Shown here: positions 18,735-30,300 of the stretch, piece by piece
Position numbering within the stretch: position 1 is the first letter of the stretch
Layout: the number at the start of each line of letters is the position of its first letter
Assembly (NCBI GenBank): GCA_913057175.1
Contig: CAJXNP010000004.1
Span: 1 to 64,000, forward strand
Origin: an uncultured Cytophagales bacterium
Lineage (GTDB): Bacteria > Bacteroidota > Bacteroidia > Cytophagales > Cyclobacteriaceae
Direction: 5' to 3'
DNA: 64,000 nucleotides
The notes under the pieces: model-generated
The model's input: only the letters and a program-made list of their open reading frames with translations
What the model was told of the DNA's origin: nothing
The model's database searches: none
Position numbers and translations under genes: made by a program

Positions 18735-20405
18735 ATGATCATCCAACCAATTATTGATATTCCGGAGATTTGCTTTCAAAAGGGGATCAAATACGCTATT
18801 ATTTCTCCCGGATCACGAAATGCTCTCTTGTCCATTTCCTTTGCTCGACATCCTGGGTTAGAAAAAATTGTTATTCCTGATGAACGCTCTGCTGCCTATG
18901 TGGCAATGGGAATCGCGCAGGCGACTCAAAATCCGGTAGCAATAATCTGCACGTCCGGGACGGCTACAGTAAATTTGTATCCGGCTATCACAGAAAGTTA
19001 TTATCAAAATGTTCCCTTGTTGGTACTTACAGCCGACCGACCTGCATTGTGGATTGACAAGAATGACGGACAAACCGTTCGGCAGAAAGACCTGTATCAA
19101 AACCATATCAAGAAATCGTATGTCTATCCCGAAGAGTTCGTTGATAGTGAATCCGGAGATCGTGCAAATAAAATGATTGATGAGGCAATTAATATTGCTT
19201 GTCAATATCCTATGGGGCCCGTGCATGTAAATATTCCGATCCCGGAACCATTTTATCCGGAAGGCGGAGAAGAATTGAAATATAGTTCAGTGATTAAAAT
19301 ATTGACTGATCCTGAGAAGAGAAATGATGAGCAATTCCTGACTCAGGAGGACCTGAAAAATCTCTCCGGAAAGAAGGTTGCGATTGTGGTGGGGCAGCAT
19401 GATGGCAAGGAAAATCTTTCCGAAACATTAAAAAAGCTATCTGAGCAGAAAGGAATACCGATATTCGCCGATACTATTGCGAATGTTGAAGATTTTGAAG
19501 GTTTAATCAGGTTTCATGATTCCTTTTCTTTTAAATCTGATGAGCTTAAGCCTGATGTAATCATTTCTTATGGTAGATCCATTTTGTCCAAAAACTTAAA
19601 ACTTGCACTTAGGAATAATCAGGAATTAATCCACTGGCATGTCCAGGAGAACGATTATTCTGCTGACACCTATCTTTCTCTGAAGAAGGTGTTTAGAAAT
19701 TCGCCACATGGTTTTTTTGAGAGATTACTAAATACTCTTTTGAAAAATGATGAGGAATTTATGAGATACCTGGTCAATATCAATCGGAATGCTAGCGAAA
19801 AGTTACACAGCTTTATTGCTGAGGCCGAATTTGGTGAATTCAAAGCATTTTCGATCGTCCTGGATGCAATTCCTTCCAAGGCTAAAATTCACCTGGCTAA
19901 CAGCATGCCTGTCCGATATGCAAATATTCTTGGAGGAAAAGATGGTATTCGGGTTTTCTCGAACAGGGGAACGTCAGGAATTGATGGAAGTAATTCAACA
20001 GCTGTAGGTCATGGCTTAGCGGGTAATGATCAAAATTACCTCCTGACAGGGGATATGGCATTTTTTTACGACCGAAATGCATTCTGGCATGACCACGTTC
20101 CCAAAAATCTGAAAATTATCATTTTCAACAACCATGGTGGAGGAATCTTCCGGTTGATCGATGGACCTTCCCGGCAACCTGAACTGGAAAAGTATTTTGA
20201 GACCAATCAAAAACTGCTGGCAGAAAATACTGCCTTGGATTTCGGATTGGAATATTACTTTTGCAATTCAGAAAATGGTTTGTTAGAATCACTTCCTGAA
20301 TTTATTACCAATAGGAAAACATCCATTCTGGAAATAGAAACAAACAACCTGGTTAACCAAAAAGTATTTGAAGAATATAAAAAATTAATAAAAGATGAAA
20401 CTTAA
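18735..20405 (+). CDS. menD: 2-succinyl-5-enolpyruvyl-6-hydroxy-3-cyclohexene-1-carboxylate synthase
   Basis: 556 residues, the usual MenD length. [12 protein letters not shown] at residues 25-36, ThDP-activating Glu50 in [25 protein letters not shown] and TADRP are family hallmarks; the ThDP/Mg motif is GDMAFFYD near residue 437, followed by NNHGGGIF. It joins 2-oxoglutarate and isochorismate in menaquinone synthesis, in the cytoplasm. The stop overlaps the menB start by 11 bases, which points to coupled translation. First gene of a five-gene rightward group; menF is not next to it. Confidence 0.95.
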   Translation: MIIQPIIDIPEICFQKGIKYAIISPGSRNALLSISFARHPGLEKIVIPDERSAAYVAMGIAQATQNPVAIICTSGTATVNLYPAITESYYQNVPLLVLTADRPALWIDKNDGQTVRQKDLYQNHIKKSYVYPEEFVDSESGDRANKMIDEAINIACQYPMGPVHVNIPIPEPFYPEGGEELKYSSVIKILTDPEKRNDEQFLTQEDLKNLSGKKVAIVVGQHDGKENLSETLKKLSEQKGIPIFADTIANVEDFEGLIRFHDSFSFKSDELKPDVIISYGRSILSKNLKLALRNNQELIHWHVQENDYSADTYLSLKKVFRNSPHGFFERLLNTLLKNDEEFMRYLVNINRNASEKLHSFIAEAEFGEFKAFSIVLDAIPSKAKIHLANSMPVRYANILGGKDGIRVFSNRGTSGIDGSNSTAVGHGLAGNDQNYLLTGDMAFFYDRNAFWHDHVPKNLKIIIFNNHGGGIFRLIDGPSRQPELEKYFETNQKLLAENTALDFGLEYYFCNSENGLLESLPEFITNRKTSILEIETNNLVNQKVFEEYKKLIKDET

Positions 20406-21219
20406 GTATCCCTGGAAAACGATCAAAGATTACAAAGAAATTTTGTTTGAAGAATACAATGGCATAGCGAGGATCAGTATCAATCGGCCTGAGGTTCACA
20501 ATGCATTTACTCCATTAACTGTTCAGGAGATGATCGATGCGATGAACATTTGCCGGGACAATCCAGATATGAAAGTCATTGTTTTAATGGGTGAAGGAGG
20601 TAAGGCGTTTTGCAGCGGAGGTGATCAGAGTGTGCGAGGTCATGGAGGGTATGTTGGTACAGATGAAATTCCCAGGTTAAATGTGCTCGATCTGCAAAAA
20701 ATGATCCGGTCAATTCCAAAAGTTGTCATTGCCGCAGTAGCAGGCTGGTCAATTGGAGGAGGTCATGTGCTTCATGTGATCTGCGATATGACCATTGCTG
20801 CTGAAAATGCACGTTTTGGACAAACAGGACCTAAGGTCGGTAGCTTTGATGGTGGTTTTGGCGCTTCCTACCTTGCTCGGATTGTTGGCCAGAAAAAAGC
20901 CCGCGAGATATGGTTCCTTTGTGATCAATACGATGCCAATGATGCTTTGAATATGGGGCTGGTTAACAAGGTGGTTTCTTTGGAACAGCTTGAAGAAACA
21001 TTTGTGGAGTGGGCAGAAAAAGTGATGGAAAAAAGCCCGCTGGCAATCAGGATGTTGAAATGTGCTTTCAATGCCGAACTTGATGGACAGGCTGGTATTC
21101 AGGAATTGGCGGGGAATGCAACGCTTCTTTACTACCTGTCAGATGAGGCAAAAGAGGGGAAAAATGCTTTTATGGAAAAGCGGAAGCCTAACTTTGATAA
21201 TTTTCCAAAATTCCCATAA
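20395..21219 (+). CDS. menB: 1,4-dihydroxy-2-naphthoyl-CoA synthase
   Basis: 274 residues of the crotonase fold. [17 protein letters not shown] forms part of the oxyanion and substrate site; [19 protein letters not shown] and [14 protein letters not shown] are typical of MenB rather than general enoyl-CoA hydratases. It closes the second ring of the naphthoquinone from o-succinylbenzoyl-CoA. Start ATG lies inside the end of menD. The next gene, menE, starts 30 bases downstream. Confidence 0.95.
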   Translation: MKLKYPWKTIKDYKEILFEEYNGIARISINRPEVHNAFTPLTVQEMIDAMNICRDNPDMKVIVLMGEGGKAFCSGGDQSVRGHGGYVGTDEIPRLNVLDLQKMIRSIPKVVIAAVAGWSIGGGHVLHVICDMTIAAENARFGQTGPKVGSFDGGFGASYLARIVGQKKAREIWFLCDQYDANDALNMGLVNKVVSLEQLEETFVEWAEKVMEKSPLAIRMLKCAFNAELDGQAGIQELAGNATLLYYLSDEAKEGKNAFMEKRKPNFDNFPKFP

Positions 21220-21249
21220 AGATTGATATTCCATTAAACTCTTGAACTT

Positions 21250-22341
21250 TTGAAAACCTATGAAGGCATCTGGTTGAATGGAAAGAATTATTCTCATGGG
21301 GATGCATTGACTTTGGATCCATTAGATCCAAAGTTTAATCCCTTTGAACAGGATGTCCTTGCATTTTACCAGCTGTGGTTTTCGGAGGCCGAAAATTTCG
21401 AATTCAAAACTTCAGGTACAACCGGTGAACCCAAAATCATCACATTCGAAAGAAAGGACCTGATCCGTTCAGCCAACATTTCAATTTCTACTTTTAAATT
21501 GCAGACAGGTCATAACATTTTGCTTTGTCTTAGTCCGCAGTATGTGGCTGGAAAAATGATGATGGTTCGTGCTTTTGTAGGGGGTCTTCCATTAATCGCC
21601 ATTGATCCGCAACTAAATCAATTTGCTCACCTCGATCGGGATATTGAATTTGCTGCTTTTGTACCCAATCAAGTCAGCGGGATTTTGAATGATTCATTGA
21701 TGGTGCAGAAGTTTGAAGGAATAAAGAAAGTAATAATTGGGGGAGGTGAGATAAATAACGATGATTTTAGGAAACTGAAACAATTAAAAAATAATGTTTA
21801 TCAAACCTATTCAATGACCGAAACACTTACACATGTGGCTATCAGAAAAGTAAGTGGTTCGAATAGCAATGATTATTACAACGTATTAAAAAGCTTCTCC
21901 ATTAGTACAGATGAAAGAGGTTGCTTGAAGGTTAAATCCCCATATCAGTCTGATTGGTTGCAAACCAATGATCTGGTGAAGGTTATTGATGAGAAGAGAT
22001 TTATATGGAAAGGTCGGGTTGATAATGTTGTCAATAGTGGTGGGATCAAAATTATTCCTGAAGAAATTGAGAAACTTATTGAATCGGTTTTTAATAGCCT
22101 GAATTTAGACCATAATTTCTTTGTCGCCGGTCTGCCTGACAAGCTGCTGGGTAATAAACTGGTTTTATTTATCGAAGGTGAATTAATCGTCAATCAAGAG
22201 GGTTTACTTGAGAAATTAAACACTAATCTTCCTAATTATAAATCTCCAAAAGAGATAATTTTGATAAGGAATTTTCATTATACATTGACAGGAAAAATTA
22301 ACAGAAGCGCAACCGTTAAAAGTATATACAATGTTGATTAA
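21250..22341 (+). CDS. menE: o-Succinylbenzoate-CoA ligase-type AMP-forming enzyme
   Basis: 363 residues, shorter than the 450-490 of Proteobacterial MenE but typical of Bacteroidota versions. Phosphate-loop motif TSGTTGEPK (about residues 56-64), a YSMTET motif near 193, the W(K)GR hinge (FIWKGRVDNVVNSGG) and the C-terminal lysine region near TGKINR complete the ANL fold. It activates o-succinylbenzoate with CoA. I use the TTG start at 21250 because no ATG precedes the conserved part. Its last 11 bases overlap the next gene. menC, which makes its substrate, is not in this window. Confidence 0.88.
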   Translation: MKTYEGIWLNGKNYSHGDALTLDPLDPKFNPFEQDVLAFYQLWFSEAENFEFKTSGTTGEPKIITFERKDLIRSANISISTFKLQTGHNILLCLSPQYVAGKMMMVRAFVGGLPLIAIDPQLNQFAHLDRDIEFAAFVPNQVSGILNDSLMVQKFEGIKKVIIGGGEINNDDFRKLKQLKNNVYQTYSMTETLTHVAIRKVSGSNSNDYYNVLKSFSISTDERGCLKVKSPYQSDWLQTNDLVKVIDEKRFIWKGRVDNVVNSGGIKIIPEEIEKLIESVFNSLNLDHNFFVAGLPDKLLGNKLVLFIEGELIVNQEGLLEKLNTNLPNYKSPKEIILIRNFHYTLTGKINRSATVKSIYNVD

Positions 22342-22783
22342 GAGCTTAATCATATCTTTTTTATTCAATTTGATACTTGTCAATACCATTTCTGAAAACC
22401 TGGAACCCGAGGTTGGAGATATTGTAGTTACCATCACAGATATTAGAAATACAAAAGGCGAAATGGTCATATCGCTTTTTAATATAGATGAAGGCTTTCC
22501 GGACGAAATATCTTCTACATTGAAGAATAAAAAGATATCCATACAAGCTACAACAGTTGAATACATCTTTGAAAAAGTCCCTTACGGGGAATATGCAATA
22601 GCCATTATGCACGATGAAAATGGAAATGGAGAAATGGACACGAATTTCCTTGGAATTCCTATAGAGGGCGTGGGAGTATCAAATAATGCGTTAAGGAAAT
22701 TTGGACCTCCTAAATATGAGGATTCAAAGTTTATACATGATTCAAAGGAAAATTTGATTGAGATTAAAACACATTATTACTAG
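22331..22783 (+). CDS. DUF2141 secreted protein
   Basis: 150 residues with a signal peptide (about 1-20) and a single DUF2141 beta domain: VVTITDIRNTKGEMVISLF, a YGEYAIAIMHDENGNGEMD strand-turn with a calcium-like Asp/Asn loop, and LGIPIEGVGVSNNA. The family is common in Bacteroidota and Proteobacteria and has no settled function. It overlaps menE by 11 bases, so it is translated from the menaquinone transcript, although nothing in the domain points to quinone chemistry. Confidence 0.82.
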   Translation: MLIKSLIISFLFNLILVNTISENLEPEVGDIVVTITDIRNTKGEMVISLFNIDEGFPDEISSTLKNKKISIQATTVEYIFEKVPYGEYAIAIMHDENGNGEMDTNFLGIPIEGVGVSNNALRKFGPPKYEDSKFIHDSKENLIEIKTHYY

Positions 22784-22788
22784 TTGAC

Positions 22789-23487
22789 ATGAAGCAAACT
22801 CCGAGAAAAATTGGAATCCGGAATGATCTGGACCATTTACCACCTCCGTATTGCTACCGTTATGAATTTGACATTCAATTACAGCCGTCGTTTTCCGTAA
22901 GGTTTTCCGTAGAATATTATGATCGGGATGATATCAGTGTTGAAGAAATTGAGGCTGAGGGATTTTCTGAGAATGATGATTTTGAATGGGAGGGAAGTTT
23001 GCCGGAAATATGGGAGAAAAGAGTAGAGAACATTGTGAAAGAACTAAAAAAAGGTGATAAAAAGGGGAACCTTAAAATCACGATTGATAAGGAGGGATAC
23101 TTTTCGTCTGACCTGGAAAATTTTGATTCTTTTGTACAAGAACTAATCCAGGCAGTTTATGAATCCTGTGGGAAACAGAATAAGCTTACGTTGGAACTTA
23201 TTAAGCTGCCTGAAAATAAAAAACTAAATTATGAGATCTCATTTCTTCAATTAGAAGCTTCCATAAATGATCAGAAAATTGATTGGATCAAATCACATAA
23301 ATTATTAGAGGACATTTTTTCAATGGATTTTGACCCTTTCAACGCATTGACAAAGGAACCGACAAAAAAGGGTATATATTTGAATACGGGAGATTCACTA
23401 TGGTACAAAGTAGACTCAAGTGTGAAAAGCACTAATGGTAAATCCGTATACAATTACTTTGATAATCTTTTCAAAGAATTCCTGTAG
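22789..23487 (+). CDS. Unknown protein downstream of the menaquinone genes
   Basis: A 232-residue acidic soluble protein that I do not recognise. It opens with a Pro-rich patch (DLDHLPPPYCYRYEFDI), then alternates strands and charged helices; no signal peptide, membrane segment or cysteine-rich motif. It begins 5 bases after the DUF2141 stop, so it belongs to the same transcript. It converges on the DUF4302 gene with only 7 bases between the two stop codons, leaving no room for a normal terminator. Confidence 0.7.
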   Translation: MKQTPRKIGIRNDLDHLPPPYCYRYEFDIQLQPSFSVRFSVEYYDRDDISVEEIEAEGFSENDDFEWEGSLPEIWEKRVENIVKELKKGDKKGNLKITIDKEGYFSSDLENFDSFVQELIQAVYESCGKQNKLTLELIKLPENKKLNYEISFLQLEASINDQKIDWIKSHKLLEDIFSMDFDPFNALTKEPTKKGIYLNTGDSLWYKVDSSVKSTNGKSVYNYFDNLFKEFL

Positions 23488-23494
23488 GAGGATA

Positions 23495-24886
23495 TTATTG
23501 GACCAGGAGAAACTCGTATTTATTGCAAGGATTGTAAAGCCAGTAGACAACCAATCCTTCTATCGGGTATTCGAAGGCATAAATTTCATTTCCATAATAC
23601 AATTCATCCGTAAACTCATTCAGTTTCAGTGTGTCTTCTATCGTGGCTGTAGAATCTGAAATGTAATACTCATTCCCCAGATTGATATCCACTTTATTTC
23701 CAACAGTTTCGGTTGAATCAAAAGACCGAAGTGCGAGGCCGGTATCGGTGATGATCCCTGTAGAGTAGATAGGGAGATCGGGGTTTGTTAATTCCGCTCC
23801 ATAGAGGAATGCGAATCCTGATGCATCCGGATAATTGTCAGCAATAATACCCTCCTCAGAAAGTGAGTTGCCAGCGCTATCTGCTACAAAGAATACATTT
23901 ACCGTATAAACACTGTTCGACTGGAATCCCATCCCGGCTGAGCTGAAAAGTGAACTTTGAAGGTAAACAGGTCCTAAGCTCGGAATTTGCCCGTCATACC
24001 GGGGAGTGCTCTCAGGATCAATAGCGCAAAATGATGGTCCGGTCATGCTGAATTCCGTCAGTTCAATTTCCTTGATTTCATATGACTGACCATTTAGCTG
24101 GAAGGTCAAAGCACTGTTTAAAACCAATTTGTCATTTGTCAGAAAATAACCGGTTTCGTGAAAAATAAATATACCAATCTCATTTTCAAATATTTCATCA
24201 ACAGTGCTGCCCACACCCGCCAGGTCAACGGAAATGTTTCGCTTAATCGGGTCCATAGACCAAAAAATAGAAACGTCCCTGTTTTCAATATATAACTGCT
24301 GGACAGGTGCGAAAACATTCATTACACTAGGTCCAATACCTTGAAATTTGTCAAGGTTTTCGGATAATTCCCTGGCAAAGGCATTTTTATCACTCGAACT
24401 TGCTGGTTGAAATACCAGGGATGATTTTGCCCCTGCATCTGATTTACTTTCGAAAACTAAGTTTTCACCTTGTTTTTCGACAAAAACAAATTCAAACTCT
24501 GCACCAAATGTGGCCTGGTCTTGTTCAAAAAGAAAGTGGAAAAATGCATATGATTCAAGTATAAGTTCCGTGGAAAGTGCATTGTCAATTCTGTATGTGA
24601 TGGTTTGATCGTAAAACTCACCATCATTCGATGATAAATCAGATTGAATGTGAACAGTGCCGTCTTCATTGAATTGCAACAGCACTAGATAGGTGCCTGA
24701 TTCCGGAGTGGGTTTGTATTCGAGTCTCCAACCGTTTTCAGGGATCGTCAATTCACCCTTTAATTCGGAGATAACAGTTTCTACCCTTTCTTCATAGGAA
24801 GGCAAATTAGGTTCTTCCTCCTTGTTGCAGGAAAAAGCAATCATAATGCCTGTAAAAAGTATAATGATATATAAAATCTTACTCAT
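23495..24886 (-). CDS. DUF4302-type lipoprotein of a SusCD locus
   Basis: 463 residues. Lipoprotein signal ending IAFSCNKEE with the acylated cysteine near residue 20. The N-terminal part (SYEERVETVISELKGELTIPENGWRLEYKP) and the following beta-rich body match the DUF4302 family, which occurs almost only in SusC/SusD operons. It is likely exposed at the cell surface and may bind the imported substrate, as SusE/SusF proteins do; that is inference. ATG at 24886, 5 bases after the stop of the metallohydrolase gene. Last gene of the operon. Confidence 0.78.
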   Translation of the reverse strand: MSKILYIIILFTGIMIAFSCNKEEEPNLPSYEERVETVISELKGELTIPENGWRLEYKPTPESGTYLVLLQFNEDGTVHIQSDLSSNDGEFYDQTITYRIDNALSTELILESYAFFHFLFEQDQATFGAEFEFVFVEKQGENLVFESKSDAGAKSSLVFQPASSSDKNAFARELSENLDKFQGIGPSVMNVFAPVQQLYIENRDVSIFWSMDPIKRNISVDLAGVGSTVDEIFENEIGIFIFHETGYFLTNDKLVLNSALTFQLNGQSYEIKEIELTEFSMTGPSFCAIDPESTPRYDGQIPSLGPVYLQSSLFSSAGMGFQSNSVYTVNVFFVADSAGNSLSEEGIIADNYPDASGFAFLYGAELTNPDLPIYSTGIITDTGLALRSFDSTETVGNKVDINLGNEYYISDSTATIEDTLKLNEFTDELYYGNEIYAFEYPIEGLVVYWLYNPCNKYEFLLVQ

Positions 24887-24891
24887 CAATG

Positions 24892-25788
24892 CTAATTAAT
24901 TCTTGATTGAATTTCATTTCTCAATTCAGCCAGGTCAATTCCCGTTTTGCTTTCATAATGTGAGCTGACCGAGGCTAGCTTTTCCTCAATCTTCAATCGA
25001 CCTTCGTTTCTCAAGACACAATTTTGTGTTTGACAATCTTCTTCCTGGTTGATGAATTTTTCATAAAAAAGTGGATCATACAAAAAGAAGGCTACGATTT
25101 CTGCATAGTCTTCATTGGGAGAACTGGTTGAATAGGGAGAAACATATCCACGATGCAGCGCTTCTTCATCGGTCAGGACAAACCATGAGCCCGGACTGGT
25201 GTAGCCGGAAGGGGTGATCTCCTCAAAAGCAACCGGTAATTTGTTTTCCTGGTGTACAATATGTGCAAATTCATGATAAACTGTTCGAAGTTGCAAATCT
25301 CTCCAGTCGGTATCTTCAGGGTCAATGCTGTTCACATTTGTAAAAGTAATTTTGGCTCCTGCATCAGCTGTTCCAAGCGTCACAGTTCCATCAGTATTAT
25401 AAATGAATCCACCTAACAAGACAATTTCGGCCGGAACATTTTTTCTGAAAAAGTCTTCTCCATTCTGAACGTCCAGGTAGGGTTCAACCCAATAGTATTC
25501 TATAAAATCAAGCATTGGTTTTACAACCTCCAGTTTAGGCGGGGTAACCCTTTCAAATGGACCAACATTATTATTGTTGTATTTATAGCGAATGGCAATA
25601 CCAAATTCATCGGTAAAGGCTTCCTGAATATAAACATCGAGCTCTGATTCAAGGACAATTCCAGGGTCGTATGGATCAACATTCAGGTTTTCTTCCGGAT
25701 AACACGAGTTAAAAAATACTATGACTAAACTTAGCCCAAAGGCCTGGAGAAGTTTTATTGATTTATATTTATTCAAAAGTGTCTTCAT
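24892..25788 (-). CDS. Substrate-import-associated zinc metallohydrolase lipoprotein
   Basis: 298 residues. Lipobox cysteine at residue 29 (VIVFFNSCYPEE). The zinc site is HEFAH (His172, Glu173, His176), with a third-ligand glutamate candidate in NEDYAEIVAFFL further on. This is the layout of the HExxH lipoproteins that sit beside TonB/SusD genes in Bacteroidota. It probably hydrolyses a peptide or similar bond at the cell surface before uptake. It starts 2 bases after the SusD stop, so it is in the same operon. Confidence 0.83.
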   Translation of the reverse strand: MKTLLNKYKSIKLLQAFGLSLVIVFFNSCYPEENLNVDPYDPGIVLESELDVYIQEAFTDEFGIAIRYKYNNNNVGPFERVTPPKLEVVKPMLDFIEYYWVEPYLDVQNGEDFFRKNVPAEIVLLGGFIYNTDGTVTLGTADAGAKITFTNVNSIDPEDTDWRDLQLRTVYHEFAHIVHQENKLPVAFEEITPSGYTSPGSWFVLTDEEALHRGYVSPYSTSSPNEDYAEIVAFFLYDPLFYEKFINQEEDCQTQNCVLRNEGRLKIEEKLASVSSHYESKTGIDLAELRNEIQSRIN

Positions 25789-25790
25789 AG

Positions 25791-27311
25791 CTATCTGGGA
25801 TTAGGTTCAAGTCCACCAACCTCCTGAGCGGTAATGGGAATTTGCAGTACTTTTCGTAGATCTTCGTCTTCCAGGGTAATAATGCTTCCATCTAATAAGA
25901 TATGATCTACTTCCATATTATATCTTTTGATATCAAACCAGCGCATTCCCTGAACTAAAAATTCCTTTTGTCTTTCCAGTATAATGTATTCCAGCACAAC
26001 AGCCTGGTCACTCACATTGAAATTGGCCTGATAAAAATTTCTAAGAAGTCCAATAGACAATTGAATATCTTCTCCATCGAACCGTTTGTCTGTCAGAAGT
26101 TGCAGGTCTGCAATAGCGCTATTAACCCTGTTTCTGTAAACATTGGCTTCAGCACGATTCAGAATCACTTCCTCACCACGGAAAGGTATAGAAATATTGT
26201 AGGGAAGACCTACGTTGGAGTTGAGGCTGCTACGCTCAAATAAACTTTGATACCTTGCAGGAAATAGTCCGTCCTGTCCTTTAACATAAGCTGGATTTTC
26301 CCTGGAATCAGAGGCAAACTGAAAAGGATGAAAATCAAACAGATCATTATAAAGCTCCCTGGTAGGGCCATGAGCGAAATCTGTCCGCTGATATAAACTG
26401 ATCTTTCTCATCAATAATAAATTGGATGGAAGATCCGGAGAAGAATAAAGCTGAGGATAACCTTCTATTGATGACGCAGCACTCTGGAATTCATCAGAAT
26501 TGAGATCCCTGATAAAAATGGAAGGATTGTCTCCCAGCATTTCATCACAATATTCAATGCATTCACGGAAATCTCCTTTAAAAAGGTAATATCTGGAAGC
26601 AAAAGCAAGCGCTGCATTCCTGTTAAAATGGTATTTCCCGGAATTTTGAAAGAAGCTGTCATCTAATAATTCTATTCCTCTTAACATATCAGCTTCAACT
26701 TTATCATAAACTTCCTGAACAGTGTTTCTGGAATATTGCTTAATAAAAACAGTTTCCGGTGTTTCTACATACGGCACGCCGGGGTCATTGGCCGCAGTTT
26801 CCGGATCATAGTGCCTGGCAAATAAATTAACCAACATGAAGTGTCCATATGCACGGGTTAGTAAAGCTTCTGATTCTACCGCTCTCTTTTTATTGATATC
26901 TTCTTCTGTTTCAGCAGGAAGCTCATCGAGAACAGCTAGTACTTCATTTGCATGGGCTATAGCGTTGTAAGTTTCATTCCAGAATAGGATAGGAGTATCT
27001 GCCTCGTTGGGATCATCAAGCATGTCTTCCCACATGTATGCCTGATTGTGGATCGTTCTTAGAGTTACACCTCTTGTATAGCTGACATTATCCGTCATCC
27101 AATCAGTAAATTGATAAGCCGCTATTGAATAGGCGTTCGTCAGAAGTTGAGAGGCTTTGTCTAAATCATCCAGTGCAACGCGGTTATCAGGAACTTCATC
27201 GAGGAACTTATCGCAGGAAGTCACAGCAAATAGTGTGAATAATACGAGTCCGGATCGTATAAATCTCTTATTAATTTTATGTCTAAATATATGTGTCAAT
27301 TTCTTCATCAT
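25791..27311 (-). CDS. SusD/RagB-family nutrient-binding lipoprotein
   Basis: 506 residues from the ATG at 27311. Lipobox VTSC followed by DKFLDEVPDNR; the helical SusD fold has recognisable TPR-like stretches (ALLTRAYGHFMLVNLF) and the C-terminal block RQKEFLVQGMRWFDIKRYN that is a strong SusD hallmark. It caps the SusC channel at the outer face and binds the ligand. A TTG-led start at 27326 would overlap susC; the tandem ATGs at 27311/27308 fit a lipoprotein signal better and give a 4-base gap after SusC. Confidence 0.92.
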   Translation of the reverse strand: MMKKLTHIFRHKINKRFIRSGLVLFTLFAVTSCDKFLDEVPDNRVALDDLDKASQLLTNAYSIAAYQFTDWMTDNVSYTRGVTLRTIHNQAYMWEDMLDDPNEADTPILFWNETYNAIAHANEVLAVLDELPAETEEDINKKRAVESEALLTRAYGHFMLVNLFARHYDPETAANDPGVPYVETPETVFIKQYSRNTVQEVYDKVEADMLRGIELLDDSFFQNSGKYHFNRNAALAFASRYYLFKGDFRECIEYCDEMLGDNPSIFIRDLNSDEFQSAASSIEGYPQLYSSPDLPSNLLLMRKISLYQRTDFAHGPTRELYNDLFDFHPFQFASDSRENPAYVKGQDGLFPARYQSLFERSSLNSNVGLPYNISIPFRGEEVILNRAEANVYRNRVNSAIADLQLLTDKRFDGEDIQLSIGLLRNFYQANFNVSDQAVVLEYIILERQKEFLVQGMRWFDIKRYNMEVDHILLDGSIITLEDEDLRKVLQIPITAQEVGGLEPNPR

Positions 27312-27315
27312 AACT

Positions 27316-30300
27316 CTACAGACCAATATTCAAAGACAGTGTAACAAGTTTAGGTAATGGCATGGAAACACCACCAGTTGAAAAAAACTCAGGATCCTGA
27401 CCTTTAAGGGCATCATCTGAATAGATCAATGCCAGGTTTTGGCCTTCCAATGCAATGCTGGCATTCGATAATCCGGTTTTATTGATCAGTTTTGTCGGCA
27501 ACCTGTAGGAGAAACTGACAGTTCTTAGCCGAACGTAACTGCCGTCTGCTACCCTGATATTACTTTTGTTGTATAAGCTATAGGCTAGATTAATATCGCC
27601 ATCCGATTGTGCAACCCCCCTGTCAAGTATCACTGGTATATTGGTGATTTCTTCATCACCTGGCACCGCCCATCGATCAACTAATTCTCCTGGTAAGGCA
27701 TCAAAATCGGTATAGGTTCCATAAAATGCATCATTTAACCGGATCTTATAATCATGTTTAAAGGATAACAAGATAGACAGGTTAAAATTTTTATAATTAA
27801 AACTATTGTTGAAACCTCCTACACCTCTTGGTTCAGTAGGGCCTTCATAATCTAATACCAGGTCTAGATCTTCCCTGCTTTGTAAATCGAATTGATATAC
27901 GATCTCGCCATTTTCATCATAAAAAGTTGGGATTCCCTGTGTATTCAATCCGGCAAATTTTGTCGAATACAATCCTCTTCTTGGACCACCCAAAACTGCA
28001 GCTCCGTTTGCATTGATGGCGTCAACTAAACGAGGGCCAAAATCCAGTCGTGTAATCTGATCTTTGGTATAGCCGTAATTGAGATTCGTTGTCCATGAAA
28101 AGTTCCCTTTTCTAAGATTGACCGAATTGATTGATATTTCAAATCCATAAGATTCCATATCGGCAAAATTCCCGGTTTTTAATCCTTGTCCACCAATACC
28201 GCTGGTTTGAACCTGGCCTATGAGATCAAAAGCATTTCTGGTATAGAAATTCATGAAAGCTCCAAGGCGTTGATCAAACATGCTGAAATCAAGGCCAATA
28301 TTGAATTCTTTTAACTTTTCCCAGGTAAGTTCCGTATTTGTCAGATCCTGAATGTACAGATAGGGTTCTACATCCGTTGGTCGAATGGTAACATCTGCCT
28401 GTAGATTAAGTAAGGCGCTTGATTCAGGAGGTAGGTTTCCGGAAATACCATACGTTGCTCGCAGCTTCAGGAAATCAAATAGGTTATTCAGGCCGGTCAT
28501 ATTTTGAAAAAAGCCCTCCTCGTTAATATTCCACGCTCCACTTACATTCCATGTTGGCAGAAAGCGTGCCTGATCACTTTCTCCTAATTGGTTCGAGCCA
28601 TCATATCTTACAATAAAATTTGCAATGTATTTTGACTTATAAGAATAACCTCCGTTGAAAAAGAACCCGATAAAGCGGTCTTTATTTTCTGTTATGGTAT
28701 AATAATCGATATTTTGAAGGTTGTAAAACTCAATGATATTTGGATCTGTCACCACCAATGACCCTAATTCGTAAACCGTACCCAATCCGGAAGAATTGAC
28801 AGATGAGCGGTTTGTATAACGAAGCTCATTTCCTGCCAGTAAATTGATTTCATGGATATCATTCAGGTTTTTATTCCATTCAATGCTCACCCTGTTGAAA
28901 AAGTTCAACAAATCGCTTTGGTCGAGGTATTTAAAGCCACCCTGGGGTAATACGATGATGGGATTAAGTCCAGGATTATTCGGATCTCTGAATAACAGAT
29001 TGTTTTGATCCTGCATAAATTGGGTGTCATCCGCTCGATACGCCTCTGCCTGGTTAGAGTTTTCGTGAACGGTATGGTCCTGTTTGGTATTCGCATACCG
29101 TACCTGAAATACGCCAATTATTGATAAGTCTTTCATTGGTTTAATTTGGAAATCAGCTTGTGCAGATACATCCGCAACATTGATTTCCATGAAATTGAGG
29201 TCCAATTCATTTAAAATATTGAAAGGGGCATAATTTCTTCGGAAAAATTCCAGCTCACCATTATCATCATAAGCCCGAATAGACCTACTGGTATTAAGCG
29301 CATAACTATATGGGTTGATATCAAATCCCCGGCTGAAGCGTCCGGTAATTGGATCGAATTCCCTGTTGCGTGTTCCAGGGGCTTCCTGATCCCGATAGCT
29401 GGCGTTAAGCTTTAATCCAAAAGTAAACTTGTCTGAAATAAAATAGGTGTTTCGGGATGTCCCGGTAAACCTTGATACCTGGTCAGCAATGGTTTGACCC
29501 TGATCATTGAAATAGCTAAATGAAAAGTAATTACTTGATTTTTCACCTCCGGTTGTAAAGCTTAGAGAATGAAGCTGTTGCAGCCCTACGTCATTGAATA
29601 AAACGTCAAACCAGTCTGTATTCGCATTTTCGTATTTATTCAGAAATTCTTCATTAAGTGAACCTCCGATACCCCAATCCAGATCGTGATCTGCAATTTG
29701 CTGAAACATTTTACCCATTGCTCCATAATTCGATGCCTGTACGGAAGTGGCAATGTCAACCAGTCCTTTGCTATTTAGTTCACGGTAAACAGACATTTCC
29801 TGAACTGAGTTCAATAAATTGAATTGATTATAGGTAGGACGTATTTTTGCGGAAAAATTACCCGAATAGTTGAATCTAAGCTTGCCGCTTCGGCCTCGTT
29901 TGGTAGTAACAACGATAACCCCATTCGCAGCTCTTGCTCCGTAAATAGCAGTTGCTGAAGCATCTTTCAGTACTTCAAAAGATTCAATATCACTGGGATT
30001 GATATTAGCCATGGATGAGCTAACCAATGTATTGGCGTTACCGGAGATAAAATCATCTGTATTGACATTAGCGAGATCTTCCAGTATCACACCATCTACA
30101 ACAAAAAGTGGCTGATTATTGCCATTGATGGAAGTATTTCCACGTATTCTGATTTTGGGGCTGGTGCCAAATGTTCCGGAAACATTGTCTACAGAAACCC
30201 CGGCTATTTGTCCTTCAAGTGCCCGGCTGGCATCTGCAACTCCTGCTGCTTTGATGTCTTCCATTTTTACCCGTTCAGCAGCTCCTGTAAAAAGTTTTCT

